Assembly (NCBI RefSeq): GCF_002979755.1
Contig: NZ_PCPP01000001.1
Span: 2,078,665 to 2,142,664 of the forward strand
Reading direction: 5' to 3'
Length of the DNA stretch: 64,000 nt
Source of the DNA: Chryseobacterium culicis
GTDB lineage: Bacteria; Bacteroidota; Bacteroidia; Flavobacteriales; Weeksellaceae
Shown here in pieces: positions 27,559 through 37,573 of the stretch. A program made the translations under genes and the position numbers. The notes under the pieces are model-generated. The model did not search any database. It had not been told where the DNA came from and saw only the letters and a list, made by a program, of their open reading frames with translations. Each line of letters starts with the position of its first letter. Positions within the stretch are counted from its first letter, which is position 1.

Positions 27559-27591
27559 AAAGCCAGCCATTTTTGTGCTGGCTTTATTTTT
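27559..27591 (+). terminator. Terminator of the ppk1-ppx operon
   Basis: A 9-base stem AAAGCCAGC / GCTGGCTTT (27559-27567 and 27577-27585) with a 9-base loop, followed by TATTTTT. Confidence 0.75.
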
Positions 27592-27610
27592 GGGAGCAAT
27601 TTCCAGGCTT

Positions 27611-27643
27611 GTCATTGCGAGGAGCAACGCGACGAACCAATCT
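27611..27643 (+). repeat. Dispersed repeat R3 (GTCATTGCGAGG type)
   Basis: GTCATTGCGAGGAGCAACGC followed by GACGAACCAATCT. A related copy lies inverted at 58505-58540. The GTCATTGCGAGG(A)CGAAG-type sequence is a familiar dispersed intergenic repeat in many genomes. Confidence 0.6.
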
Positions 27644-27663
27644 CTATGTTATCTCATACTATT

Positions 27664-27732
27664 AAGTTTTGGCTAAAGCCAATAAGATGGATAATTTATT
27701 TTCAGGTGGGTTAAAACCCACCCCTATTGAAT
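27664..27732 (+). repeat. Dispersed repeat R1 (AAGTTTTGGCTAAAGCC ... CTATTGA)
   Basis: One copy of a roughly 70-base intergenic repeat that begins AAGTTTTGGCTAAAGCC and ends in a small palindrome plus CTATTGA. Other copies are at 54835-54902, 55644-55715 (inverted) and 60954-61020. Confidence 0.7.
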
Positions 27733-27830
27733 TTTAATAAAAGTTACTTTTTACTTTTTAATAAAAATTTTTCAGAATTTTAAAGTAAAACCTCATCTTC
27801 ATCCGTCATACCAGTATCAATAGCAAAGCA

Positions 27831-28484
27831 ATGAACCCAATCAAAATAATTCTTACAGGAGCTACAGGAATGGTAGGCGAAGGTGTCTTAATGGAATGTC
27901 TTGAAAATCCTAATGTTTCAGAAATCCTGAGCATAAGCCGAAAACCTTCCGGAAAAACGCATCCCAAACTGAAAGAATATCTTATCCCTGACTTTTTATC
28001 CATAGACCTTAATGATGAAAACCTGAAAGGCTACGATGCCTGCTTTTTCTGCGCAGGAATAAGCAGTGTGGGGATGAATGAAGAAGACTACACCAAAATC
28101 ACTTACGATACAACCCTCCATTTTGCAAAAGCTGTTTTAAACCAAAACCCGGACATGGTTTTCAGCTATGTCTCCGGAGCAAGCACAGACAGTACAGAGA
28201 GTGGAAAACTGATGTGGGCACGCGTAAAAGGGAAAACAGAGAATGATCTGAAAAGAATGAATTTCAAAGGAGCTTATAATTTCCGTCCCGGATTTATGAA
28301 ACCCGTTGATGGTCAATTGAATGTAAAATGGTTTTTTAAACCTTTTATTTGGATTTTTCCTGTTTTTTTCCAATCAAAATCATTAACTTTACACGAAGTG
28401 GGTAGAGCAATGATCAAAGTGACACAAAATGGATACCCAACATCTACTTTAGAAATTAGAGATATTAAAAATTTAGCGATATGA
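27831..28484 (+). CDS. NAD(P)-binding epimerase-like (atypical SDR) protein
   Basis: A 217-residue Rossmann-fold protein of the NAD(P)H-binding/atypical SDR group. The dinucleotide motif is LTGATGMVGEG near the N-terminus. FCAGISS and SYVSGASTD are the further strands. The usual YxxxK catalytic pair is not obvious; ARVKGKTE may supply the Lys. It overlaps the start of a 49-codon membrane peptide by 4 bases (ATGA). Function unknown; a sensor or oxidoreductase role is possible. Confidence 0.82.
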   Translation: MNPIKIILTGATGMVGEGVLMECLENPNVSEILSISRKPSGKTHPKLKEYLIPDFLSIDLNDENLKGYDACFFCAGISSVGMNEEDYTKITYDTTLHFAKAVLNQNPDMVFSYVSGASTDSTESGKLMWARVKGKTENDLKRMNFKGAYNFRPGFMKPVDGQLNVKWFFKPFIWIFPVFFQSKSLTLHEVGRAMIKVTQNGYPTSTLEIRDIKNLAI

Positions 28485-28630
28485 GAGACATGTTAAAAAG
28501 AATTGTTCTGGTTATTTTTGTACTGTTGCTTGTGACTGCTGTTTCAGGATATTTTTATATGCAGAAACATCCGCTGGAAGGAAATAAATCAGGAACGATT
28601 TTAAATTTTTCCGGAAAATCAGGAAAATAA
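28481..28630 (+). CDS. Small single-helix membrane peptide coupled to the NAD-binding gene
   Basis: A 49-codon ORF with ATG overlapping the previous stop codon (ATGA). A short basic N-terminus (MRDMLKR) precedes one strong helix (IVLVIFVLLLVTAVSGYFYM) and a polar tail. The tight coupling and one-helix design support it as real, in the manner of a membrane anchor or partner for the NAD-binding protein. Function unknown. Confidence 0.6.
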   Translation: MRDMLKRIVLVIFVLLLVTAVSGYFYMQKHPLEGNKSGTILNFSGKSGK

Positions 28631-28767
28631 TTTCATCTAAACTCTCTTATTCGAACAAAATTTTATCTTTTATCAGAAACAAACCTATTTTTTAAACATT
28701 TCTTAAGATTCCATTAAAATAGTTGCGAAACAGAAAGTTCATTTTTGCATATCTAATTGAAGTAAAA

Positions 28768-31700
28768 ATGATCAACAACTACCTATTAAAAGGGTCTGTG
28801 ATAGCTGCCTTCTTTTTTCAGAGCGGTCTTTTCGGACAGACACTGATTCATTACTGGAATTTCAACAATAACACTTCTGCTGCTGCAGTCACTACACCAT
28901 CGTCAACCATGGTGAATGGCTCTCTTGCGGCGATAGCAGGAGGAACAAGTGTAATTGATTTTGCCGGTGGTACAGGACAGAATTTTGATTTACAAAATTT
29001 AAATGCCAGAAATGGTGATGCATCCGGAACTCATTTAAGATTCAATAATCCGATTGGAGGAGCTTTACAATTTAATCTTCCTACAACAGGATACAAGAAT
29101 GTCATTGTTAAGTTCACGACCAGAAGATCCGGACAGGGAGCCGGAACGCAGACATGGTCTTATTCCACAGATGGAACTGCCTTTGTACAGCTTCAGACTG
29201 TGAATCCTCAGGATGCAGATCCACAATTGACTACACTGGATTTTTCTACTATTCAGGGAGCTAATAATAATCCTAATTTTAAATTAAAAGTTGAATTCTC
29301 TGCAACAGGAGGCGGAACAGGAGGAAACAACCGTTTTGATAATTTTACAGTAGATGCAACCTCTGTTGGAAGTGCAGACACAACTCCACCAGTGGTCACT
29401 TATCTTCCTGCTAATACAACCAATAACGCTTCAATTACCGTACATCCTACTCTTTCTTTTAATGAGAATGTAAGATTAACAGACAATTCAGCAATCAACG
29501 ATTCTAATGCACAAAACCTTATAGATTTCCGTCTTGGAAATGCTTCAGGTACACAAGTTCCCTTTACTACCACTTTCAGTAACAATACCATCACCGTAAT
29601 TCCGGCTTCCGGCTTAGTTCCGGGACAAACGTATTATGTAGCCCTTAAGCCCAATACGGTAGAGGATTTCAGTGATAATGGGGTTACTGCCGTTACATCC
29701 AGTACTTTTACGACTGCCGGAACTATTATTTCCTTAGAAAAGAATTTCATTAAAGTCAATGAAAATGCAGGAAATCTGGCGTTAAAAATTAATATCACGA
29801 ATCCTTCAACCTCTACCGTAAATCTTGTTGTTAAGCCTGCACCATTCAGTACAGCTGATGCTAATGATTTTACTCTAGTCAACCAGACTATTTCTATTAC
29901 TCCTTCTACAACAAGCTACACCGTGAATATTCCGATTATCGATGACACAGTGGCAGAACAGCAGGCTGAATATTTTGTAGTAAGTCTTGAAAATCCTGTG
30001 GGAGCAACAATATCAGGAGACAATTCGGCAACTGTTTATATTGTAGATAATGATAAGCCGACACCGGTTCCTTCTCATCAGATTCAATTGAATTATCTCG
30101 GAAGTTTTGATCCTTCAGGAAATAATAGCAGTTCTACAGAAATTGTAGTTCATGATGCATCCACACAACGTTTGTTCACAATCAGTTCGATTACAGATGT
30201 TTTTGATATTATTGATTTCAGTACTCCTGCAACTCCATCAGTCGTAAAAACAGTCAACATGGCTCCTTACGGTGGAATTACAAGTATCGCCGTGAAAAAC
30301 GGAATCATCGCAGCCGCATCTCCGAATACCGATCCTCAGCAAAACGGTTCTGTAGTATTCTTTGATATTAATGGAAACTTCCTGAAACAGGTAACTGTAG
30401 GAGCTTTACCGGATATGATCACCTTCTCCCCTGACGGAACAAAAGTAGTAACCGCCAACGAAGGAGAACCTAATGATGCTTATACGGTAGATCCTGAAGG
30501 AACTATCAGCATCATTGATATTTCCGGAGGGATTGGAAATCTTACCCAAAGTAATGTGACAACACTCAATTTCAATAATTTTGATTCTCAGGCAGCAGCT
30601 TTAATGGCTACCGGATTAAGAAAAGTAAGAACGAATAATACGCTTTCTCAGGATCTTGAGCCAGAATACGTAACTATCAGTTCAGACAGCCAGAAAGCAT
30701 GGGTAACTCTTCAGGAAAATAATGCCATCGCAGAGATTAACCTGGCAACCAAAACCATCACAGGAATTTGGGGATTAGGCAAAAAAGACATGAGTATTCC
30801 GGGGAACGGATTTGATGCTTCGGACAATAATGGAGAGGTTTTAATTGCCAACTGGCCGGTGAAAGCCTATTATACTCCGGATGCAGTACAGAATTATAAG
30901 GTAGGTAGCACGAATTATATTGTAACCGCCAATGAAGGTGATGAAAAAGACCTTTCCGGATATAGTGAGAGAACAACTGTGGGAGCTAATACTTATACTT
31001 TAGATCCTGTACTTTTTCCCCATTCAAATATTTTAAAGGCTTCTTATAATCTTGGAAGATTCAGGGTTTCATCTGCTACAGGAAATACAGACGGAGATAC
31101 AGAATTTGAAGAAATCGCAGCTTTAGGGGCTCGTTCATTCTCCATTTTCAATGCAGATACCAAGCAGATCGTTTATGATAGCGGTGACCAGTTTGAAAGA
31201 TATATTTCCGTGAAGCATCCATTGATTTTCAATGCGGATAATGAATCAAATGCTGTTAAAAACAGAAGCCGTGCTAAGGGTCCTGAACCAGAAGGAGTGG
31301 CATTAGGAAATATCAACGGCCAGACTTATGCTTTCATTACATTAGAAAGAACAGGTGGTGTTATGGTTTACAATATTACAGATCCTAATAATCCTACCTT
31401 CACAGATTATAAACATTCGCGATCAACTTCTGCATATGGAGGTGACAATGGTCCTGAAGGAATCATCTACATTGCTCCCCAAAATACAGCAGCCAATGGT
31501 TATGTGATCGTTGCCAATGAAATCAGCGGAACGCTCTCCATTTTTGAAGTCGCTACACCGGCAACACTTGGAACTGGTGAAATTAAAACTGAACAGGCAA
31601 CATTCAACATATTTCCTAATCCAGTAAATAAAGGAAATACTCTTTATTTCAACAGAAAGCAGGATTACGAATTGTATGATATGTCCGGGAAATTAATCGG

Positions 31701-31803
31701 AAAAGAGAAAAACGCTTTAACAATAAGCACGTCCAATCTTTCTACAGGAGTTTACCTTGTAAAAACCTCAGAAGGACAGATAAAAAGAATTATTATAAAG
31801 TAA
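28768..31803 (+). CDS. Large secreted choice-of-anchor I beta-propeller protein with type IX sorting domain
   Basis: A 1011-residue exported protein. Signal peptide (about 1-25), a lectin/laminin-like domain (about 30-190), an Ig-like domain beginning DTTPPVVTYLPANTT, a Calx-beta-like domain (about 330-430, IIDDTVAEQQAEYFVVSLENP), a choice-of-anchor I propeller (about 440-930, with TANEGEPNDAYTVDPEGT and NEGDEKDLSGYSERT), and a C-terminal T9SS sorting domain (NIFPNPVNKGNTL to IKRIIIK). I start it at the ATG at 28768; a TTG-type start upstream would place odd residues before the signal. Related proteins are surface or phosphatase-associated; function not known here. Confidence 0.85.
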   Translation: MINNYLLKGSVIAAFFFQSGLFGQTLIHYWNFNNNTSAAAVTTPSSTMVNGSLAAIAGGTSVIDFAGGTGQNFDLQNLNARNGDASGTHLRFNNPIGGALQFNLPTTGYKNVIVKFTTRRSGQGAGTQTWSYSTDGTAFVQLQTVNPQDADPQLTTLDFSTIQGANNNPNFKLKVEFSATGGGTGGNNRFDNFTVDATSVGSADTTPPVVTYLPANTTNNASITVHPTLSFNENVRLTDNSAINDSNAQNLIDFRLGNASGTQVPFTTTFSNNTITVIPASGLVPGQTYYVALKPNTVEDFSDNGVTAVTSSTFTTAGTIISLEKNFIKVNENAGNLALKINITNPSTSTVNLVVKPAPFSTADANDFTLVNQTISITPSTTSYTVNIPIIDDTVAEQQAEYFVVSLENPVGATISGDNSATVYIVDNDKPTPVPSHQIQLNYLGSFDPSGNNSSSTEIVVHDASTQRLFTISSITDVFDIIDFSTPATPSVVKTVNMAPYGGITSIAVKNGIIAAASPNTDPQQNGSVVFFDINGNFLKQVTVGALPDMITFSPDGTKVVTANEGEPNDAYTVDPEGTISIIDISGGIGNLTQSNVTTLNFNNFDSQAAALMATGLRKVRTNNTLSQDLEPEYVTISSDSQKAWVTLQENNAIAEINLATKTITGIWGLGKKDMSIPGNGFDASDNNGEVLIANWPVKAYYTPDAVQNYKVGSTNYIVTANEGDEKDLSGYSERTTVGANTYTLDPVLFPHSNILKASYNLGRFRVSSATGNTDGDTEFEEIAALGARSFSIFNADTKQIVYDSGDQFERYISVKHPLIFNADNESNAVKNRSRAKGPEPEGVALGNINGQTYAFITLERTGGVMVYNITDPNNPTFTDYKHSRSTSAYGGDNGPEGIIYIAPQNTAANGYVIVANEISGTLSIFEVATPATLGTGEIKTEQATFNIFPNPVNKGNTLYFNRKQDYELYDMSGKLIGKEKNALTISTSNLSTGVYLVKTSEGQIKRIIIK

Positions 31804-31825
31804 AATATAATATTTAGTTGATTGA

Positions 31826-31856
31826 AAAGGCTTCGGATTTTCCGGAGCTTTTTTGT
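31826..31856 (+). terminator. Terminator after the propeller gene
   Basis: An 8-base stem GCTTCGGA / TCCGGAGC (31830-31837, 31841-31848, one G-U pair) followed by a T-run. Confidence 0.65.
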
Positions 31857-32001
31857 TGTTGGTAAAATGATATCAACCCTATTTCTTAAATCATTGAAAA
31901 AACAGTGTCTTAAAAGGTTTATATTTAAGATGATTTAACTTTTAAAATAGCTGAAAAAATCATTTTATTTCTATATTTACTCCAATCAAAACCCAATCAC
32001 A

Positions 32002-32394
32002 ATGAAAAATATTAAAAGAGCAGGAATTCTGGCTATCCTTTTACTCGGGACAGGAACAGCTTTTTCACAATCCAGGAAAACAGAATCTGCAAAAGGTGTA
32101 GAAAAAACGGACAATAATAAGATTGTACATGTAGAAGGTGTAGGCCACCAACTCAATTATTCTCTCAACGGAGGAGTTGCTGAAGTAGAAGGTGGTGACA
32201 ATATGGTAACGATCAAAGGAAGTGCAAAAAAGATTGCAGTTTCAGGAACGGGTAACAAAGTATATATTGATAAAGTGGATAAAGTTTCCATAGAAGGAGG
32301 TGATAACACAGTATACTACCGAACTTCAGGAACAAAATCCGGAAAACCTGATGTTTCCATTACGGGAGTGGGAAATAAAGTGGTAAAACAATAA
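32002..32394 (+). CDS. DUF3060-like exported protein
   Basis: A 130-residue exported protein (signal peptide IKRAGILAILLLGTGTAFSQ). The mature part is a repetitive beta-helical arrangement with several copies of a V-x-G-x-x-N-x-V pattern (VEGVGHQLNYSL, VEGGDNMVTIKG, VSGTGNKVYID, IEGGDNTVYYR, ITGVGNKVV). This matches the DUF3060 family of small surface or periplasmic proteins, whose function is unknown. Transcribed alone with its own terminator. Confidence 0.85.
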   Translation: MKNIKRAGILAILLLGTGTAFSQSRKTESAKGVEKTDNNKIVHVEGVGHQLNYSLNGGVAEVEGGDNMVTIKGSAKKIAVSGTGNKVYIDKVDKVSIEGGDNTVYYRTSGTKSGKPDVSITGVGNKVVKQ

Positions 32395-32403
32395 AACATT
32401 AAA

Positions 32404-32439
32404 AAAATGACTTAGATTGCATCTAGGTCATTTTTATTA
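32404..32439 (+). terminator. Terminator after the DUF3060-like gene
   Basis: A 14-base stem (32404-32417 and 32421-32434, one G-U pair) with a 3-base loop and a T-rich tail. Confidence 0.75.
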
Positions 32440-32530
32440 AGCTCCAACAGCGCTTTTCCTTTAAAATATAAACTTCCTCCATAATTCTATAACACTGCGG
32501 CTGATATTCACTTTAATTTTATCCCGCGAA

Positions 32531-32938
32531 ATGAAAAAAGTCTTTCACATACTGTTTCTCCTCCTCTACATCGTGGTTTCCTCAGGGTTTACAACCAGCA
32601 GGCATGTATGTAAGGGAAATTCTAGTGAGATCCATGTAGGACTGAAAAAACTTTCTGATCTGGATTGTCCAAAATGTAAGGCCAATAAACAGAAAAATCA
32701 TAGCGGATGCTGTAAACTGGAAGTGAAAAAGATCTGTAAGGAAGACAATCTTCCGCATTCTTACAAAAATTCTCCGGTTAAGTTTTTATCAGCTTCCATT
32801 CCGTATTATACCTTAGGAACTGTATTTGAGCAGGCATCAGCTCTTGATCCTGAAAACCATACCTTCTATTTTGATCCTTCAAAATACCATCTCAATTATC
32901 CTTCCCTTTTCATCCTTCATTGCGTTTATAGAATTTAG
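32531..32938 (+). CDS. Small Cys-rich exported protein (HYC_CC_PP-like), first gene of RND operon
   Basis: A 135-residue protein with a signal sequence (ILFLLLYIVVSSGFTTS) and a cysteine-rich segment: RHVCKG, CPKCKANKQ, GCCKLEVKKIC. The H-x-C and CC elements resemble the HYC_CC_PP family that sits next to heavy-metal RND pumps in Bacteroidetes; this comparison is from memory. Seventy bases downstream begins the TolC-RND-adaptor set, so a metal-binding role in the periplasm is likely. Confidence 0.72.
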   Translation: MKKVFHILFLLLYIVVSSGFTTSRHVCKGNSSEIHVGLKKLSDLDCPKCKANKQKNHSGCCKLEVKKICKEDNLPHSYKNSPVKFLSASIPYYTLGTVFEQASALDPENHTFYFDPSKYHLNYPSLFILHCVYRI

Positions 32939-33008
32939 AATAGATTGAATCATACGATGATCCCGATCGGGACGATTATTTTTCAATTTTTAATTCTAAA
33001 TATATCCT

Positions 33009-34406
33009 ATGAATTTATCATTCAGAGCACTCATCTTATGGCTGGGCTGCCCTGCCCTATCCTTTGCCCAAATTACGGGTTTAGAGGAAGTATTACTAAG
33101 GGCCGAAAAAAATTACCAGTCTATCAAAAAAAAGGAAATCAATATACAGGCATCACAGGAAAGGCTTAAACTTCAAAAGACCTATTATCTTCCGGAAGTT
33201 ACGGTTATGGCTCAGCAAAACTTTGGAACCATCAACGCCCAAAATGGTCCGATGTACAGTCAGGGTGGCCTTGGAGCAGCCTCTACCTCTATGCCATTGG
33301 CAGAACAAAACTGGAATGCAGCATTCGGAAGTTTATATCTGGCCAACATCAACTGGAATGTCTATACTTTCGGAAAACTTAAATCCAAAGAAAATGTAGA
33401 AACAGCTGACATAGAACTTCAGAAAGCAGATCTGAATCAAGAGATTTTTCAGCATCAGATCAAAACAGCTGCCGTTTATTTCAATCTTTTGGTAAGCCAG
33501 CGCCTTGAAAATGTACAGCATGAAAATCACAAACGTTCCGAAGTTATCTATACCATTGCCAAAGCAAGAGCAGAAAGCGGTCTCATTCCTGAAGTAGATG
33601 CTTCCCTGGCAAAAGCAGAAATGTCCAGTGCACAGACTGCAATCATCAATGCCAACGATCATGTACTGGAATACAATAAAAAGCTCTCAGATCTCTTGGT
33701 AGAGAACTTTACAGAATATCAACTGGATCATTATTTCAGCAAAAGTATTCCTTCCTTTGTTCAGGAAAACTCATCTCTTGAAACTCATCCCAGTATCCTT
33801 TTTATTAACGGACATCTTAATAAAAGTAAAAAACAGGAGGCTTATTTAACGACAACCAGACTTCCTTCTCTTTCTCTTTTTGGGGTATTTCAGGGACGTG
33901 GTTCCGGTTTCGGATGGAATTATGTTCAGGATAATTCTGCTTTTTCACAATCTTATTTAAAAGGAATCGGAGTAGACAGAATGAACTATGTGGTGGGTTT
34001 TAACCTCAGCTGGAATCTTACGGATTTTTACAGAAACCAATCCCGAGTGAATGAGCAGAAACTGATGACAAAAGCATTGGATTTTGACTATCAGCAGCTG
34101 CAACAGGAACTTAATAATCAACAAAGTCTTTCTGAACTGCAGTATAAAAATGCGTTGGTAAAAGTAGCAGAATCCAAAATTCAGATGGAAGCGGCAACGG
34201 AAGCCTTTTATCAGCAGAAAGCATTGTATGAAAATGGGTTGACAACCATTGTAGACTTCACGCAGGCTCTATATCTTCTGAATCGGGCTGAAATCAATTA
34301 TGAGATTGCCCAAAATAATTCCTGGCAGGCCGTTGTACTCATTGCTGCTTCCCATGGAGATATTTCGCTGATTACAAAAGCAATTACCCACTCACCAAAA
34401 ATTTAA
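33009..34406 (+). CDS. TolC-family outer-membrane efflux protein
   Basis: A 465-residue outer-membrane channel. A signal peptide (LILWLGCPALSFAQ) precedes the two long coiled-coil repeats typical of TolC/CusC proteins (IKKKEINIQASQERLKLQK and QQKALYENGLTTIVDFTQALYLLNRAEINYEIAQ). The latter TxVDFxxALxxLxxAExxYxxA pattern is the family signature. It is separated from the RND pump gene by 2 bases. It provides the exit duct for the pump. Confidence 0.92.
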   Translation: MNLSFRALILWLGCPALSFAQITGLEEVLLRAEKNYQSIKKKEINIQASQERLKLQKTYYLPEVTVMAQQNFGTINAQNGPMYSQGGLGAASTSMPLAEQNWNAAFGSLYLANINWNVYTFGKLKSKENVETADIELQKADLNQEIFQHQIKTAAVYFNLLVSQRLENVQHENHKRSEVIYTIAKARAESGLIPEVDASLAKAEMSSAQTAIINANDHVLEYNKKLSDLLVENFTEYQLDHYFSKSIPSFVQENSSLETHPSILFINGHLNKSKKQEAYLTTTRLPSLSLFGVFQGRGSGFGWNYVQDNSAFSQSYLKGIGVDRMNYVVGFNLSWNLTDFYRNQSRVNEQKLMTKALDFDYQQLQQELNNQQSLSELQYKNALVKVAESKIQMEAATEAFYQQKALYENGLTTIVDFTQALYLLNRAEINYEIAQNNSWQAVVLIAASHGDISLITKAITHSPKI

Positions 34407-34408
34407 AC

Positions 34409-37400
34409 ATGAATCTTATAAAGTTTGCATTACGCAGACCGATATCTGTAATGGTATTGGTATTGGGTCTGCTGTTTTTTGGAATCAAAGCAGCAAAAGA
34501 TGTTAAAGTAGATATTCTTCCGGATATGAATCTTCCTGTAGTCTATGTTGCCCATTCTTTCAATGGGTATACACCACAGCAGATGGAAGGATATTTTACT
34601 AAAATGTATGTGAATATGCTTTTGTTTACCAACGGAATCAAAAGTATCGAATCTAAAAACACTCAGGGACTTACCCTGATGAAAGTGAATTTCTACGAAG
34701 GAACCAACATGGGGGAAGCTATTGCACAGATTAATGCTCTTTCTACCCGGTCACAGGTATTTTTACCTCCCGGAGCACCGCCACCGTTTATTATCCGGTT
34801 TGATTCTTCTTCACAGCCTGTAGGACAATTGGTTTTCCGGAGCAATACAAAAACCAATAATGAGCTTCAGGATATTGCTAATTTCAATGCACGTCCTTTT
34901 CTGATCGCTATTCCGGGTTTGACGACTGCTCCACCATTTGGAGGAAGCCCACGTACCATAGAAATAAATGTAGATCCTGTAAAACTCCGGGCTCATCATA
35001 TGTCTCCGGAACAGGTGGTGGAAGCCATAAGCCGTAATAATATTACTTCTCCATCCGGAAATGTGTATATCGGTGAAACCAATTATCTCACACCTACCAA
35101 TAATACGGTAAAAAAGGTGGAGGAGCTTGGAGATATTCCGCTTTTCAAAGGAACGGCAGACAATGTATATATCCGGGATGTAGCAACGGTAAAAGACGGA
35201 GCAGATATTGCCACCGGATATGCATTAATAGACGGCAAGCGTTCGGTTTATATCAATATTGCTAAAGCCAGCAACGCGTCTACCCTGGAAGTAGTCAATA
35301 AACTAAAAAAATCCTTACCTAAAATTCAAAGAAATATGCCGGATGATGTCCAGATTTCCTATGAATTTGACCAGTCTGTTTATATTTCAAATGCTTTAAA
35401 AAGTCTGGCTGTTGAAGGAGTTCTTGGAGCTTTACTTACTGGTCTTATGGTGATGTTGTTCCTCAATGACCGCAGAGCTGCTCTTATTGTTATCATGACC
35501 ATTCCTATTTCTATTATTTCTGGGGTATTATTCTTGAAATTATTCGGACAATCCATTAATATCATGTCTTTATCAGGACTCGCACTGGCAATTGGAATTC
35601 TGGTAGATGAAAGTACGGTGACTATTGAAAATATCCATCAGCATTTTGCCATGGGTAAAACGCGTGCACAAGCCATATGGGATGCCTGCCAGGAGATTGC
35701 CTTTCCTAAATTATTAATTATGCTTTGTATTCTGGCGGTATTCGCGCCAGCCTTTATGATGAGTGGGATTCCGGGATCATTGTTTATGCCTCTGGCTATG
35801 GCAATCGGTTTTTCTATGATTGTTTCTTTTGTGCTGTCACAGACTTTTGTTCCGGTAATGGCCAACTGGATGATGAAACATGATCCTAAAACCTGTGAAA
35901 ATCATAGACCCAACTGGTTTACCAAATTCCGTGACCGCTTCACTGTATTTTTATCTTCACTGATGAAACGTAAGAAGATGATGGTAAGCCTAAGTCTGGC
36001 ATCTGTGTTATGTCTTGGTACAGGGTTGTATCAGATCACAGGAAAAGATGTACTGCCTGCTGTTAATTCACGACAGTTTCAGGTTCGTATAAAAGCTGCG
36101 GAAGGAACCCGTATTGAAGTTACAGAAATAAAGGTCAAAAAGTTTCTGGAACACCTGAAAGGAAAGGTAGGAAAAGACAATATTGCTATTTCTTCAGTCT
36201 TTATCGGACAACATCCTTCCACCTTTGCTGTGAGCCCTATCTATCTGTACAATGCAGGGCCACATGAGGCTTTGATACAGGTTGCATTAAAAAAATTCGA
36301 TGGTAATTCTGATGAACTTAAAGATGAGCTCCGCAAATATTATAAAGAGAAAATGCCGGATCTCCAGATCTCTTTTGAGCCTATTGAACTGACAGAGAAA
36401 ATTTTGAGTCAGGGCACCAATACCCCAATAGAAATTAGGGTTTCGGGTATGATGAAAAAAATGAACCGTATGTATGCAGAAAAGCTTTTAACCAAGCTGA
36501 AAGAAATTGAATATATGCGTGACCAGCAGATTCCTCAGTCTATGAGCTATCCTGCCCTTCAGATCAATATAGACAGAACACGGGCTGCCCAACTGGGACT
36601 GGATGCTCAGGATATTGCAAAATCATTGGTAACAGCCACCGCTTCTACCCGATATACCAATAAAAATTTCTGGGTAGGAGGAATGATGGGAATTGCCTAT
36701 GATGTACAGGTTCAGACTCCTCAAAATATTCTGAACAGCAAAGAGGAACTTGCCAGTCTTCCATTATCTAAAAATTCGGACAGACCTGTTCTAGGAGATG
36801 TAGCTACAATTACTCCTTCAAAAGAATTGGGCGAAAGCTATAACCTGGGAACGATGGGGTACACTACCATTACTGCTAATATTCACAAAACTGATCTGGA
36901 GCAAGCTTCTAAAGATGTGAAAAAAGCAATTGAATCACTAGGAGAACTTCCCAAAGGAGTTAATATTGAACTTTCAGGAATGTCACCGGTATTGGACGAA
37001 ACGATGAACAGTCTTTCTTCAGGATTGCTTATTGCTGCAGCAGTTATTTTCCTGATGCTTGCTGCAACTTTTCAGTCTTTCAGAGTGTCTCTGGTTATTC
37101 TTACTACCGTTCCGTTCGTGATTGTAGGATCTTTAGCTTTATTAAAAATTACGGGCTCCACCTTAAACCTGCAATCGTATATGGGACTTATTATGTCTGT
37201 CGGAGTGTCTATTGCCAATGCTGTTTTATTGATCAGTAATGCAGAGATGATCAGAAAATCGACGGGTAATGCTTCCGAAGCAGGTATTGAAGCTGCCAGA
37301 CTGCGTATTCGTCCTATTATTATGACCACGCTGGCCATGGCTGCCGGAATGCTTCCTATGGCTATCGGTTTTGGCGAAGGCGGAGATCAGGTATCTCCAC

Positions 37401-37561
37401 TCGGCCGGGCAGTTATCGGAGGACTTATTTTCTCTACATTTTCTGTTCTGGTTATCCTTCCGCTCGTTTTTGGATGGATTCAAAACAACGCAAGCATTAT
37501 TTCTCCTTCATTAGATCCTGAAGATGAAGAAAGCATTCACTATTCTAATACCCACTCATAA
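34409..37561 (+). CDS. RND efflux pump permease (AcrB/CusA-like)
   Basis: A 1050-residue inner-membrane RND transporter with twelve predicted helices and two large periplasmic loops. It starts NLIKFALRRPISVMVLVLGLLFFG. The charged residues of TM4 lie in AIGILVDESTVTIENI (about residues 390-410). A matching repeat of the second half is GLIMSVGVSIANAVLLI. The substrate is not readable from the sequence; the two Cys-rich neighbours favour a metal such as copper or silver. It lies between TolC and the adaptor genes. Confidence 0.93.
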   Translation: MNLIKFALRRPISVMVLVLGLLFFGIKAAKDVKVDILPDMNLPVVYVAHSFNGYTPQQMEGYFTKMYVNMLLFTNGIKSIESKNTQGLTLMKVNFYEGTNMGEAIAQINALSTRSQVFLPPGAPPPFIIRFDSSSQPVGQLVFRSNTKTNNELQDIANFNARPFLIAIPGLTTAPPFGGSPRTIEINVDPVKLRAHHMSPEQVVEAISRNNITSPSGNVYIGETNYLTPTNNTVKKVEELGDIPLFKGTADNVYIRDVATVKDGADIATGYALIDGKRSVYINIAKASNASTLEVVNKLKKSLPKIQRNMPDDVQISYEFDQSVYISNALKSLAVEGVLGALLTGLMVMLFLNDRRAALIVIMTIPISIISGVLFLKLFGQSINIMSLSGLALAIGILVDESTVTIENIHQHFAMGKTRAQAIWDACQEIAFPKLLIMLCILAVFAPAFMMSGIPGSLFMPLAMAIGFSMIVSFVLSQTFVPVMANWMMKHDPKTCENHRPNWFTKFRDRFTVFLSSLMKRKKMMVSLSLASVLCLGTGLYQITGKDVLPAVNSRQFQVRIKAAEGTRIEVTEIKVKKFLEHLKGKVGKDNIAISSVFIGQHPSTFAVSPIYLYNAGPHEALIQVALKKFDGNSDELKDELRKYYKEKMPDLQISFEPIELTEKILSQGTNTPIEIRVSGMMKKMNRMYAEKLLTKLKEIEYMRDQQIPQSMSYPALQINIDRTRAAQLGLDAQDIAKSLVTATASTRYTNKNFWVGGMMGIAYDVQVQTPQNILNSKEELASLPLSKNSDRPVLGDVATITPSKELGESYNLGTMGYTTITANIHKTDLEQASKDVKKAIESLGELPKGVNIELSGMSPVLDETMNSLSSGLLIAAAVIFLMLAATFQSFRVSLVILTTVPFVIVGSLALLKITGSTLNLQSYMGLIMSVGVSIANAVLLISNAEMIRKSTGNASEAGIEAARLRIRPIIMTTLAMAAGMLPMAIGFGEGGDQVSPLGRAVIGGLIFSTFSVLVILPLVFGWIQNNASIISPSLDPEDEESIHYSNTHS

Positions 37562-37573
37562 TTTTTACATTCA

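Noticed and set aside
28723..28767. Longer N-terminus of the propeller protein
   Set aside because: The extra 15 residues start at a non-ATG codon and precede a normal signal peptide that begins at the ATG at 28768.
32945..33169. A 74-codon plus-strand ORF at the start of the TolC gene
   Set aside because: It overlaps the signal peptide and first coiled coil of the TolC-like protein in another frame; the TolC frame has family motifs.
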